64,000 nt of DNA from Streptantibioticus cattleyicolor NRRL 8057 = DSM 46488 (lineage in GTDB: Bacteria; Actinomycetota; Actinomycetes; Streptomycetales; Streptomycetaceae). The notes below the pieces were generated by a model. That model was not told the origin of the DNA. It did not search any database and saw only the letters and a program-made list of their open reading frames with translations. Positions 35,908-43,193 of the stretch are shown one piece after another. A program made the translations under genes and the position numbers. How positions within the stretch are numbered: the first letter of the stretch is position 1; each line of letters begins with the position of its first letter. The stretch lies in assembly GCF_000240165.1 (NCBI RefSeq), contig NC_017586.1:5159228-5223227 (forward strand), given 5' to 3'.

Positions 35908-36960
35908 CTACCGTTCGATGTCGCAGGGGCCCGCCGCGGCGGACACGCAGGTCTGAATGAGGACGCCCGGCTCGGCCTCGGTGATCTCGCCGGTGCGCAG
36001 GTCGCGGACGGCACCCGCCTTGAGCGGTGTGACGCAGCCGAAGCAGATGCCCATGCGGCACCCGGAGGGCATGAGCACGCCGGCCTCCTCGCCGATGTCC
36101 AGCAACGGCGTGGCGCCGTCCGCGTCGACGGTCTTGCCGGTGGCGCTGAACGTGACCTCGCCGCCGTCGCCGGCGACGACGATGCTGGGGCGGAAGCGTT
36201 CGGTGTGCAGGCGCTCCGGTACGCCGTGCCCGCTCCAGTGCTCTTCGGCGGCGTCGAGCAGGCCCGCGGGCCCGCAAGCCCAGGTCTCGCGCTCGGCCCA
36301 GTCGGGCACGAGTTCGTCGAGACGGGAGATGTCGAGCATGCCGTCTGTGTCGGTGTGCACCTCGATGAGCCGCAGCTTCTTGTCCGCGACCAGATCGTGC
36401 AGTTCGTTGCGGAAGATCACGTCCTGCGACCGAGGCGCGCAGTGGACCATGACGACGTCGTCGAACTCGATGTCGCGCAGCATGCCCATGACGGGCGTGA
36501 TGCCGCTTCCGGCCGTCAGGTAGAGCACCTTGGCGGGCTTGGCCTGCGGCAGCACGAAGTCGCCGGTCGGCTGGTCGAGTTGGATCAGCGTGCCCGGTGT
36601 CGCCCTGCGGACCAGGTGGTTGCTGACCTTGCCGTCCGGGATCGCCTTCACGGTGATCGTGACGCGGCCGTCCTGGCGGTTTGTCGGCGAGGTGATGGAG
36701 TAGGCACGCCACAGGCGCACCCCGTCGACGTCGACCCCGATCCGCACGTACTGACCGGCTGTGTGGCCGCGCCAGCCCCGTCCCGGCCTGATCACAATGG
36801 TCGCGGCGTCATCCGTCTCGGGGTGCACGGCCTCGATGCGCCCCCGCAGGTCGGCGCCCGCACGCAGCGGGCTGACCAGGTCGAGGTAGTCCGACGGCAG
36901 CAGCGGCGTCGTGACCATCTCCAGCAGTTTCCACGCCCTGCTGCGGAGGGCAGTACTCAT
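35908..36960 (-). CDS. Flavin/2Fe-2S reductase for the desaturase
   Basis: 350-residue oxidoreductase. FAD-binding beta-barrel (RAYSITSP), NAD(P)H-binding domain (YLTAGSGITPVMGMLR, TWACGPAGLL), then a C-terminal plant-type ferredoxin domain with Cys-x4-Cys-x2-Cys (CRMGICFGC) and a final Cys in QTCVS. It passes electrons from NAD(P)H to the desaturase. Two adjacent ATGs; the second (36960) gives a 5-base spacing to GGAG. First gene of the operon. Confidence 0.92.
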   Translation of the reverse strand: MSTALRSRAWKLLEMVTTPLLPSDYLDLVSPLRAGADLRGRIEAVHPETDDAATIVIRPGRGWRGHTAGQYVRIGVDVDGVRLWRAYSITSPTNRQDGRVTITVKAIPDGKVSNHLVRRATPGTLIQLDQPTGDFVLPQAKPAKVLYLTAGSGITPVMGMLRDIEFDDVVMVHCAPRSQDVIFRNELHDLVADKKLRLIEVHTDTDGMLDISRLDELVPDWAERETWACGPAGLLDAAEEHWSGHGVPERLHTERFRPSIVVAGDGGEVTFSATGKTVDADGATPLLDIGEEAGVLMPSGCRMGICFGCVTPLKAGAVRDLRTGEITEAEPGVLIQTCVSAAAGPCDIER

Positions 36961-36994
36961 CATGACTCCAGCTTGCTGCGTCTCAAGGCGTAGA

Positions 36995-37010
36995 GTCCTG
37001 ACCGCAGGAC
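36995..37010. promoter_or_regulatory. Operator-like inverted repeat between reductase and PucR genes
   Basis: GTCCTG-ACCG-CAGGAC, perfect 6-bp arms, in a 90-bp divergent promoter region, 35 bases from the reductase start and 41 from the regulator start. A likely site for the PucR protein. Confidence 0.55.
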
Positions 37011-37050
37011 GTGAATCTGGTCGGTCGAATTGTTCGCAGGGAATAAAAGC

Positions 37051-38190
37051 GTGAGTCGTGTAACCCAGAGGGCCAGCGAACTGGCCCTGGATGAGACGAC
37101 GGTCACCGCACTTCGGGCCGCGCTGAAGACCACCGCCGACGAAGTCGTCCAGGCGATCATCGACGAGGTCCCTTCCTACGCCAACGCCCTTTCGGGCAGC
37201 ATGGGCGGCACCATCCGCCGAGCCGTCCGCACCGCGCTGGGGCACTACCTGGACCTCGCGAGCGGGAACGCAACAGGCGGCGACGCCGGTGACGCGGCCT
37301 ACGAGCTGGGCCGCGGCGAGGTCCGCGACGGCCGTTCGATGGACGCCCTGCTCAGCGCCTACCGCGTCGGCGCCCGCGTGGCCTGGCGATGCCTGGCCGC
37401 GGGTGCCGTGCCCGCAGGTCTGCCCGCCGCCGAGGTCGCCAAGTTCGCCGAGCTGACCTTCGCCTACATCGACGAGCTCTCCGCCGCGAGCGCCGCGGGC
37501 CACGCCGACGAACTGGCCGCCCGGGGCAGGGCCCACGAGCGCCGCCTGGAACACCTGGCCCGCGAAATCCTCGCCGGCGTGAGCCCGGACGTGCTGCTTG
37601 CCTCTGCTCAACGGGCCGGGTGGCAGCCTCCGGATTCGCTGACGGCGGTCCTGCTGCCCGCCGCCCAGGCCCGGCCTGCCTACCGCGCGCTCGACCCGAG
37701 CACCCTCGTCCTGGACGATCTGCCGGACGCCACCGGTGTGTTGCTCGTCCCCGATGCCGACCGGTCACATCTCTTGCGGCGGCTGACCGACCGCACCGCC
37801 GTGGTCGGCCCGGCCCGGCCATGGACGCGTGCGTCGGCCTCGTACGCACGAGCCGTACGCGCGCGCTCCCTCTCCTCCGATATTCGCGACACCGAGGACC
37901 ACCTGCCCGAGCTGGTGCTGAGCGCAGACGCGGACGCGTTCGCAGACCTGCGTGCCCGAGCCCTCGCACCGTTGCGGACCTTGCCTGTCGCGACCGCACG
38001 GCGGTTGGAGGAGACGTTGCGGGCGTGGCTGCTGCACCAGGGCAGGCGGGACGAGGTGGCGGCGGCGTTGTTCGTCCATCCCCAGACAGTCCGGTACCGG
38101 ATGTCGCAGCTGCGGGAGCTGTTCCCGGATCTCGCATCGCCACACAGGGTCCTTGAACTGACGCTGGCGGTCGGTCTTCGGGCCAGTTGA
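37051..38190 (+). CDS. PucR-family transcription regulator of the desaturase
   Basis: 379 residues. N-terminal helical sensor region (RsbRD/GGDEF-like in arrangement, with GEVRDGRSMDALLSAYRVGARVAW), then the PucR C-terminal helix-turn-helix: LEETLRAWLLHQGRRDEVAAALFVHPQTVRYRMSQLRELFPD. GTG 37051 with AGGGA 8 bases upstream. It is divergent from the desaturase operon, so it is its probable regulator, by analogy to other desaturase-linked PucR regulators. The signal is unknown. Confidence 0.9.
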   Translation: MSRVTQRASELALDETTVTALRAALKTTADEVVQAIIDEVPSYANALSGSMGGTIRRAVRTALGHYLDLASGNATGGDAGDAAYELGRGEVRDGRSMDALLSAYRVGARVAWRCLAAGAVPAGLPAAEVAKFAELTFAYIDELSAASAAGHADELAARGRAHERRLEHLAREILAGVSPDVLLASAQRAGWQPPDSLTAVLLPAAQARPAYRALDPSTLVLDDLPDATGVLLVPDADRSHLLRRLTDRTAVVGPARPWTRASASYARAVRARSLSSDIRDTEDHLPELVLSADADAFADLRARALAPLRTLPVATARRLEETLRAWLLHQGRRDEVAAALFVHPQTVRYRMSQLRELFPDLASPHRVLELTLAVGLRAS

Positions 38191-38606
38191 CGCGTACTTC
38201 GACCGTCCACGAACTCCCGGCGGATCCCGGCATCGTGCTCGGTGTCTACCTGGACGTCCTTGCAGCCGGGACGGTTCGGGTGAGCAACGCGACCAAGGTG
38301 CAGCAGGTCGGCTGACAGGGAGCGTTTTACCACGAGTCGCCCACCTGCGATCCGTCAGGCCCGCGTCTCGCACGACCAGTCACACCGGGTCGCGACTTAG
38401 CGGGAGTTGGCCGAGGAGGACGCCGGTCGCGTCGAGCGTGGTGTTGGCGAAGGCTGGAGCGACCGGGTTGAAAGGGTGGACTGTCGGCCGTGACGGCCAT
38501 TTGACTCCCTGATCCGATGACCCACCAGGTCGGTGTGCCGCGATTGAACCGGTGGCGAAGAGCTCCTGAACTGCGGTTGTGGGCGCACAATGTGCGGTGC
38601 GCGCGT
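38191..38606. other. 416 bp with no recognised gene
   Basis: A plus-strand frame ends VYLDVLAAGTVRVSNATKVQQVG at about 38313, and a minus-strand frame near 38400-38590 is open. Neither has a start, ribosome site or family pattern. Probably debris near the island's right end. Confidence 0.4.
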
Positions 38607-38870
38607 TCAGCAGGTGGGACCGTAAGGGCTCCAGTGCCCGAGGAGGGGTTTCAGCTCGTCGGCTTGTGGCTTGGGAATGTCGGGCAGCCGGGGCGGTGTG
38701 TTCAGCGGGTCGAGGCGCTCCACGGTGGCTGCTGCCCAGCTGATCCATGCTTCGGCCTCGGTTTTGGTGTGCCCCGGCGGCATGGCCTCGACTCGTGTGC
38801 GTACCGCGCTCACGTATTCGGTCAGTCGGGTGGCGTGACGCCATGCCGCTTCTTGGGCTTCGAGGTGCCT
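38607..38870 (-). pseudogene. C-terminal fragment of an element-associated hypothetical protein
   Basis: The minus-strand frame reads RHLEAQEAAWRHATRLTEY, then EAWISWAAATVERLDPL, PRLPDIPKPQADELKP, and ends LGHWSPYGP. The amphipathic helix plus closing LGxWSPYGP pattern is one I associate with actinomycete mobile-element proteins. The frame is cut at its upstream end exactly where the opposing integrase fragment begins (~38871), marking a deletion junction. Confidence 0.45.
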
Positions 38871-38871
38871 G

Positions 38872-39134
38872 ACCCGGTATGCCTACGTCCTGGTGCACGA
38901 GACCGGTGAAGCCTTCACGATCCAGCAGCTCCGCCGGCGCGCGTACCGGCTCATGGAGGTCCTCGGCCTCCGTCGCGTCCGGCTGTACGACGCTCGTTCG
39001 TCGTGCTTCACGTACCTGGCCAACAACAGCGTACCGGACCACATCCGGCGTGGTACGTGAAGCCGGATGTGGAGGATCTCCGCGGAGCTGCCGCGACCTG
39101 GGCGGCCTGCACGGCGATCCACCCGAGCATGTGA
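38872..39134 (+). pseudogene. Tyrosine-recombinase (integrase) C-terminal remnant
   Basis: The frame YAYVLVHETGEAFTIQ ... RRAYRLMEVLGLRRVRLYDARSSCFTYLANNSVPDHI stops at 39060. A second frame from 39051 continues WYVKPDVEDLRGAAATW. This is the C-terminal catalytic domain of a pSAM2-type integrase: the LHDARH box has become LYDARSS, losing two catalytic His positions, and the GH segment between the two frames is deleted. It lies 53 bases from the right repeat. Confidence 0.7.
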
Positions 39135-39164
39135 GAATTTGTGAGATGTGAGAGCGTGCAGGGC

Positions 39165-40568
39165 GTGAGCGAGACACCGAAAAACACCCTGCAGTACCGC
39201 CTCGACGGGCCGGAAGACGCCCCCGTCCTGGTCCTGGGTCCCTCACTGGGTACCACGTGGCACATGTGGGACCGGCAGATACCCGAGCTGACGTCCGTGT
39301 GGCGTGTCCTCCGTTACGACCTGCCGGGGCACGGGGGAGCGCCCGTCGAGCCGGCGGCGTCGGTGACCGGGATCGCCGACCGGCTCCTGGCCACCCTCGA
39401 CTCGCTGGGCGTCGAGCGGTTCGGCTACGCGGGCTGTTCGCTGGGCGGCGCGGTCGGCATCGACCTGGCGTTGCGTCACCCCGGGAGAGTCGCCTCGCTC
39501 GCCCTGGTGTCCGCCTCGGCGCGGTTCGAGACGCCGGACGCCTGGCGGCAGCGCGCGGTGGTGGCGCGTTCCACCGGGCTCGGGCAGCTCGCCCAGGTGA
39601 CCCCGGACTTCTGGTTCACCCCGGTGTTCCGGGCCGCCCAGGCGTCCATCGTGGACTGGGCGGTGCAGATGGTGCGGGCCACCGAGCCGGAGTGCTACGT
39701 GGCCGCCTGCGAGGCGATGGCCTCCTTCGACGTACGCGGCCGGCTCGGCGCGATCACGGTGCCCACGCTGGTGGTGGCCGGTGCCGAGGACCCGGCGGCG
39801 CCCCCGGCCGACGCCCGGGTGCTGGTCGCCGGCATCCCGGACGGCCGGCTCGCGGTGGTGCCCGGGGCGGCGCACCTGGTGCCCATCGAACAGCCGCGTG
39901 CCGTCACCGATCTGATGACGCGTCACTTCGCGCAGCCGACGGTGGCCCCGGTGGTACCCACCCTCGCCGGCCCGGCCACGCTCTCCGGGATCCGTACGGT
40001 GCCGCCGGCCCCGGTGGCTCCCCCCGCGCCCGTCGCGCCGCCCGCCGCCGATCCGGTGGTCCCGCCGCCGTCCGCCGGGCCGGAGCCCGCGCCCGCCGCC
40101 GCTCCTGTCGCCACTCCCGTCGCCCCCGAGCCGCCGGCCGGCCCCGCCCCCGCCGCCGTCGAGCCCGAGCCGTCGCCCGCCGCGCGCCCCGACCCGCTGG
40201 AGGCGGGCACCCGGATGCGCCGCGAGGTGCTCGGCGACGCCCACGTGGACCGTTCCGACGCCGAGGCCGACGAATTTACCGAGGAATTCGAGGAGTTCAC
40301 CACCCGCTATGCCTGGGGGACGGTGTGGGCCCGCCCCGGGCTCGACCGCAAGACGCGCTCCGGCGTCACGCTCAGCGCCCTGGCCGCCCGCGGTCACCTG
40401 GAGGACCTCGCCGTCCACACCCGGGCCGCGCTGCGCAACGGGCTGACCCCGGGCGAGATCAAGGAGGTGCTGCTGCACGTCGCGGTCTACTGCGGCATCC
40501 CGGCGGCCCGCGCCGCCTTCGCGGTCGCCCGGCGGGTGATCGAGGAGGAGACCCGGCTGCCCGGCTGA
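39165..40568 (+). CDS. pcaL: PcaL: 3-oxoadipate enol-lactonase fused to 4-carboxymuconolactone decarboxylase
   Basis: 467 residues. The N-terminal alpha/beta hydrolase (1-250) has GPSLGTTWHMWD, oxyanion/nucleophile motif GCSLGG (Ser92), VVAGAEDP and the catalytic His in AAHLVP. A ~90-residue Pro/Ala linker follows. The C-terminal carboxymuconolactone decarboxylase domain runs RREVLGDAHVDRS ... RKTRSGVTLSALAARG ... VLLHVAVYCGIPAA. It performs the last two ring-fission steps of the protocatechuate branch. No other pca gene is in the window. Codons 9-33 lie in the 77-bp island repeat, so the start (GTG 39165; GTG 39156 also possible, neither with a good ribosome site) comes from island-side DNA. 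Confidence 0.88.
   Translation: MSETPKNTLQYRLDGPEDAPVLVLGPSLGTTWHMWDRQIPELTSVWRVLRYDLPGHGGAPVEPAASVTGIADRLLATLDSLGVERFGYAGCSLGGAVGIDLALRHPGRVASLALVSASARFETPDAWRQRAVVARSTGLGQLAQVTPDFWFTPVFRAAQASIVDWAVQMVRATEPECYVAACEAMASFDVRGRLGAITVPTLVVAGAEDPAAPPADARVLVAGIPDGRLAVVPGAAHLVPIEQPRAVTDLMTRHFAQPTVAPVVPTLAGPATLSGIRTVPPAPVAPPAPVAPPAADPVVPPPSAGPEPAPAAAPVATPVAPEPPAGPAPAAVEPEPSPAARPDPLEAGTRMRREVLGDAHVDRSDAEADEFTEEFEEFTTRYAWGTVWARPGLDRKTRSGVTLSALAARGHLEDLAVHTRAALRNGLTPGEIKEVLLHVAVYCGIPAARAAFAVARRVIEEETRLPG
39188..39264 (+). repeat. 77-bp direct repeat, right copy (candidate attR)
   Basis: Identical to 24617-24693; lies within pcaL codons 8-34. The bases before it (coding the first 7-8 residues) differ from those before the left copy. 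Confidence 0.9.
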
Positions 40569-40588
40569 CCGGGGCCGCGCCCGGACAC

Positions 40589-40621
40589 GGCGGCCCGCCG
40601 CACCCCCGCGGGCGGGCCGCC
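40589..40621 (+). terminator. Hairpin after pcaL
   Basis: Perfect 11-bp stem GGCGGCCCGCC / GGCGGGCCGCC with an 11-base loop, 20 bases after the stop. Confidence 0.7.
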
Positions 40622-40683
40622 CGGTGACATGATGCGCACGACCGTTGCGCGAGGACGTCGCGGAGACGAGGCGAGAGGCGAGA

Positions 40684-41343
40684 GTGAACCCGACGATGAA
40701 TCTGACAAAGAAGGGGCACGCCTGCGTCCGGCTGGAGAAGGACGGCAAGGTGCTGGTCGTCGACCCGGGCACGTTCAGCGAGGAGAACGCGGCGGCCGGC
40801 GCCGACGCGGTGCTCGTCACCCACGAACACCTCGACCACTTCAACGAGGAACGGCTGCGCGCCGCCCTCGACGCCAACCCCGCCGCCGCGGTGTGGACGC
40901 TGCGCAGCGTCGCCGACCAGATCTCCGCCGCCTTCCCCGGCCGGGTCCACGTGGTCGGCCACGGCGACACCTTCACCGTGGCCGGCTTCTCCGTGGAGGT
41001 CCACGGCGAGCTGCACGCCGTCATCCACCCCGACCTGCCGCGCGTCACCAACATCGGCTTCCTGGTGGACGGCGCCCTGTTCCACCCCGGCGACGCCCTC
41101 ACCGTGCCGGACAAGCCGGTGGACACCCTGCTGCTGCCGGTGCACGCCCCGTGGAACAAGTTCTCCGAGGTCGCCGACTACGTCCGCGAGGTGGCCCCGC
41201 GGCGCGCGTACGCCGTCCACGACGGCCTGCTCAACGAGACCGGGCTCGCCGTCTACGGCCGCAACCTCGGCCCCGACGGACCCGGCATCGGCGAGGCCGT
41301 CTACGCCCGGCTCGCCCCGGGGGAGAGCGTCACGCTGGGCTGA
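40684..41343 (+). CDS. Metallo-beta-lactamase-fold hydrolase (UlaG-like)
   Basis: 219 residues. Motif THEHLDHFNEE (HxHxDH), then HGELHAVIHPD, FHPGDALTVP and a late AVHDGLL give a UlaG/metal-dependent hydrolase set. GTG 40684 with AGAGG 5 bases upstream is preferred over ATG 40696. Predicted cytoplasmic. Substrate unknown. It lies 47 bases before the leaderless exonuclease III gene. Confidence 0.85.
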   Translation: MNPTMNLTKKGHACVRLEKDGKVLVVDPGTFSEENAAAGADAVLVTHEHLDHFNEERLRAALDANPAAAVWTLRSVADQISAAFPGRVHVVGHGDTFTVAGFSVEVHGELHAVIHPDLPRVTNIGFLVDGALFHPGDALTVPDKPVDTLLLPVHAPWNKFSEVADYVREVAPRRAYAVHDGLLNETGLAVYGRNLGPDGPGIGEAVYARLAPGESVTLG

Positions 41344-41390
41344 CCTCGGCCCGCCCCGCGTTGTCGGTGCCGCCCGGTACTGTTCCTGGC

Positions 41391-42179
41391 ATGGCACTGC
41401 GCATCGCGACCTGGAACGTCAACTCCGTCACCGCCCGCCTGCCGCGCCTGCTGGCCTGGCTGGAGAGCACCGGCACCGACGTGCTCTGCCTCCAGGAGCT
41501 CAAGGTGGCCGCCGACGCCTTCCCGCACGAGCCGCTGCGTGAGCTGGGGTACGAGGCGGCGGTGCACGCCGACGGCCGGTGGAACGGGGTGGCGGTCGTC
41601 TCCAGGGTGGGCCTTTCCGACGTGGTGGCCGGGCTCCCCGGCGAGCCCGGCTTCCCGGACGACGAGCCGCAGACCAGGGCGGTCGCCGCCACCTGCGGCC
41701 CGGTGCGGGTCTGGTCGGTCTACGTACCCAACGGCCGTGAGATCGGTCACGACCACTACGCCTACAAGCTGCGCTGGCTGGCGGCGCTGCGCGCGGCGGT
41801 CACCGAGGACGCGGTCGGCGAGCGCCCGTTCGCCGTCCTCGGCGACTACAACATCGCCCCCACCGACAACGACGTGTGGGACCCGGCCCGCTTCGAGGGG
41901 CTCACCCACGTCACCCCCGCCGAGCGCGCCGCCCTCGCCGAGCTGCGCGAGGCCGGCCTGACCGACGTCGTCCCGCGCCCGCTCAAGTACGACCAGCCCT
42001 TCACCTACTGGGACTACCGCGAGCTGTGCTTCCCCAAGAACCGCGGCATGCGCATCGACCTGGTCTACGGCAACGCCCCGTTCGGCAAGGCCGTCTCCGA
42101 CGCCTACGTCGACCGCGAGCAGCGCAAGGGCAAGGGCGCCTCCGACCACGCCCCGGTGGTGGTCGACCTGGACGTGTGA
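41391..42179 (+). CDS. xth: Exodeoxyribonuclease III
   Basis: 262-residue AP endonuclease/3'-exonuclease of the ExoIII family: IATWNVNSV, LCLQELKV with the metal-binding Glu, SVYVPNGRE, GDYNIAPTDNDVWDP, RIDLVYGN and the terminal SDHAPVVVDL with catalytic Asp-His. It repairs abasic sites. ATG 41391 has no ribosome site; TACTGT at 41379-41384 suggests a leaderless mRNA. Confidence 0.94.
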   Translation: MALRIATWNVNSVTARLPRLLAWLESTGTDVLCLQELKVAADAFPHEPLRELGYEAAVHADGRWNGVAVVSRVGLSDVVAGLPGEPGFPDDEPQTRAVAATCGPVRVWSVYVPNGREIGHDHYAYKLRWLAALRAAVTEDAVGERPFAVLGDYNIAPTDNDVWDPARFEGLTHVTPAERAALAELREAGLTDVVPRPLKYDQPFTYWDYRELCFPKNRGMRIDLVYGNAPFGKAVSDAYVDREQRKGKGASDHAPVVVDLDV

Positions 42180-42282
42180 GGCCCCGTTTTACGTCCCGTT
42201 TTACGCCCTGTAGCCCGCGGCGGCCAACGCCTCGCACGGTGTCGCCCCCGCCGGGCGGCGCCCGCCCCTACGCTCGGCGGTC

Positions 42283-42639
42283 ATGACCGTCAACCACCTG
42301 TCCGCCCTCGCCCTGCGCGTCTCCGACGCCGAACTCGAACCCGAGCCGCTCGACCCGGCGCAGATCGTCTCCGGCACCCCGCGGGTGACCGGCACGGTGG
42401 TCGCCGAGTCCGCCGACGGCACCCGGGCCTACGGCGTCTGGCAGATCACCCCCGGCGTGGTCACCGACACCGAGGCCGACGAGATGTTCGTGGTGCTCAG
42501 CGGCCGGGCCACCATCGAGGTGGCCGGCGGCCCGGTGCTCGAGGTCGGCCCGGGCGACCTGTGCGTGCTGCGCGAGGGCGACCGCACCACGTGGACGGTG
42601 CACGAGACGCTGCGCAAGGCGTACAGCGTGCGGCTGTGA
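42283..42639 (+). CDS. Cupin-domain protein
   Basis: 118-residue single cupin (DUF861-like). Tandem strands YGVWQITPG, DEMFVVLSGRATIEVAGG and VGPGDLCVLREGDRTTWTVHETLRKAY, ending in RL. The W-x-V-x-E/H-x-L-x-K pattern is typical of ethanolamine-utilisation-like or DUF861 cupins. Probably leaderless (TACGCT 9 bases before ATG 42283). Ligand unknown. Confidence 0.82.
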   Translation: MTVNHLSALALRVSDAELEPEPLDPAQIVSGTPRVTGTVVAESADGTRAYGVWQITPGVVTDTEADEMFVVLSGRATIEVAGGPVLEVGPGDLCVLREGDRTTWTVHETLRKAYSVRL

Positions 42640-42688
42640 CCGGCCGGGTCCGGCGACAACCGCCCCGGACGGTGCCAGGCTTGGCGCC

Positions 42689-43132
42689 ATGGGGATCTCG
42701 CTGTTCGGCAGATGGCGCGCACGGCACGGCGGACGGGGCACGGTGACCGTGCCGGAGGCGGCCGGGGCGGACCCGCGGGGCATGGCGGCGCTGCTCGCCG
42801 AGTGCGAGCTGCTGCGCGCCCAGGCCGGGGCCGCCGGGGTCCGGCTCGACGACACCCCCGCCTCGCTGGCCGCCCTCGACCAGCTTCCGCCGCGCTGGCG
42901 GGACGACCCGGACAACCTGACCTGGCTCGGCAACGACGCCGGGCTCTACCTCGGCACCGTGATCGTCCGCACCGTCCCCGGCGCCGCCTGGCACCTGTGC
43001 CCCGGCGGCCGTCCGGTCGTCCGCCTCTCCTCCGGCCGCGAGATCGACGTGGTCGAAGCCGGCCACGGCTGGGCCGGCAGCGGCACCCCGGAACTGGCCC
43101 AACTCCACGCCGAGGCCGCCGAGGGCCACTGA
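42689..43132 (+). CDS. DUF6278 protein
   Basis: 147 residues. Basic N-terminus, then a globular part with LPPRWRDDPDNLTWLGNDAGLYLGTVIVRTVPGAAWHL and RLSSGREIDV. I recognise it as the Streptomyces DUF6278 family, unknown function. ATG 42689, possibly leaderless. Ends at a strong bidirectional hairpin. Confidence 0.75.
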   Translation: MGISLFGRWRARHGGRGTVTVPEAAGADPRGMAALLAECELLRAQAGAAGVRLDDTPASLAALDQLPPRWRDDPDNLTWLGNDAGLYLGTVIVRTVPGAAWHLCPGGRPVVRLSSGREIDVVEAGHGWAGSGTPELAQLHAEAAEGH

Positions 43133-43133
43133 C

Positions 43134-43167
43134 GCCGTCCGCCCCGGGGCGCTCCGGGGCGGACGGC
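43134..43167. terminator. Bidirectional hairpin
   Basis: Perfect 14-bp stem GCCGTCCGCCCCGG / CCGGGGCGGACGGC with a 6-base loop between convergent genes. Confidence 0.8.
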
Positions 43168-43193
43168 GGCCCACGGGCCGGCGAGGTGGCGCT

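Larger units (their letters stand above)
24617..39264. mobile_element. Decayed integrative element, ~14.6 kb, bounded by 77-bp repeats in pcaL
   Basis: Boundaries are the perfect 77-bp repeats at 24617-24693 and 39188-39264, 14,571 bp apart. A broken tyrosine integrase (38872-39134) ends 53 bases before the right repeat, the usual place of int beside att in actinomycete integrative elements. The interior has lower GC in places (26200-26560) and is rich in pseudogenes. The left copy leaves a truncated pcaL start; the right copy carries a new start codon and N-terminus for the intact gene. No replication or transfer gene is recognisable, so the element looks immobile. Confidence 0.7.

Noticed and set aside
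38191-38320. Possible small plus-strand gene ending VQQVG
   Set aside because: No ribosome site, no clear start and no family; more likely debris at the island's right end.
42183-42207. Short direct repeat CCCGTTTTACG twice after the exonuclease III gene
   Set aside because: Only two 11-base copies with no further structure; too little to interpret.
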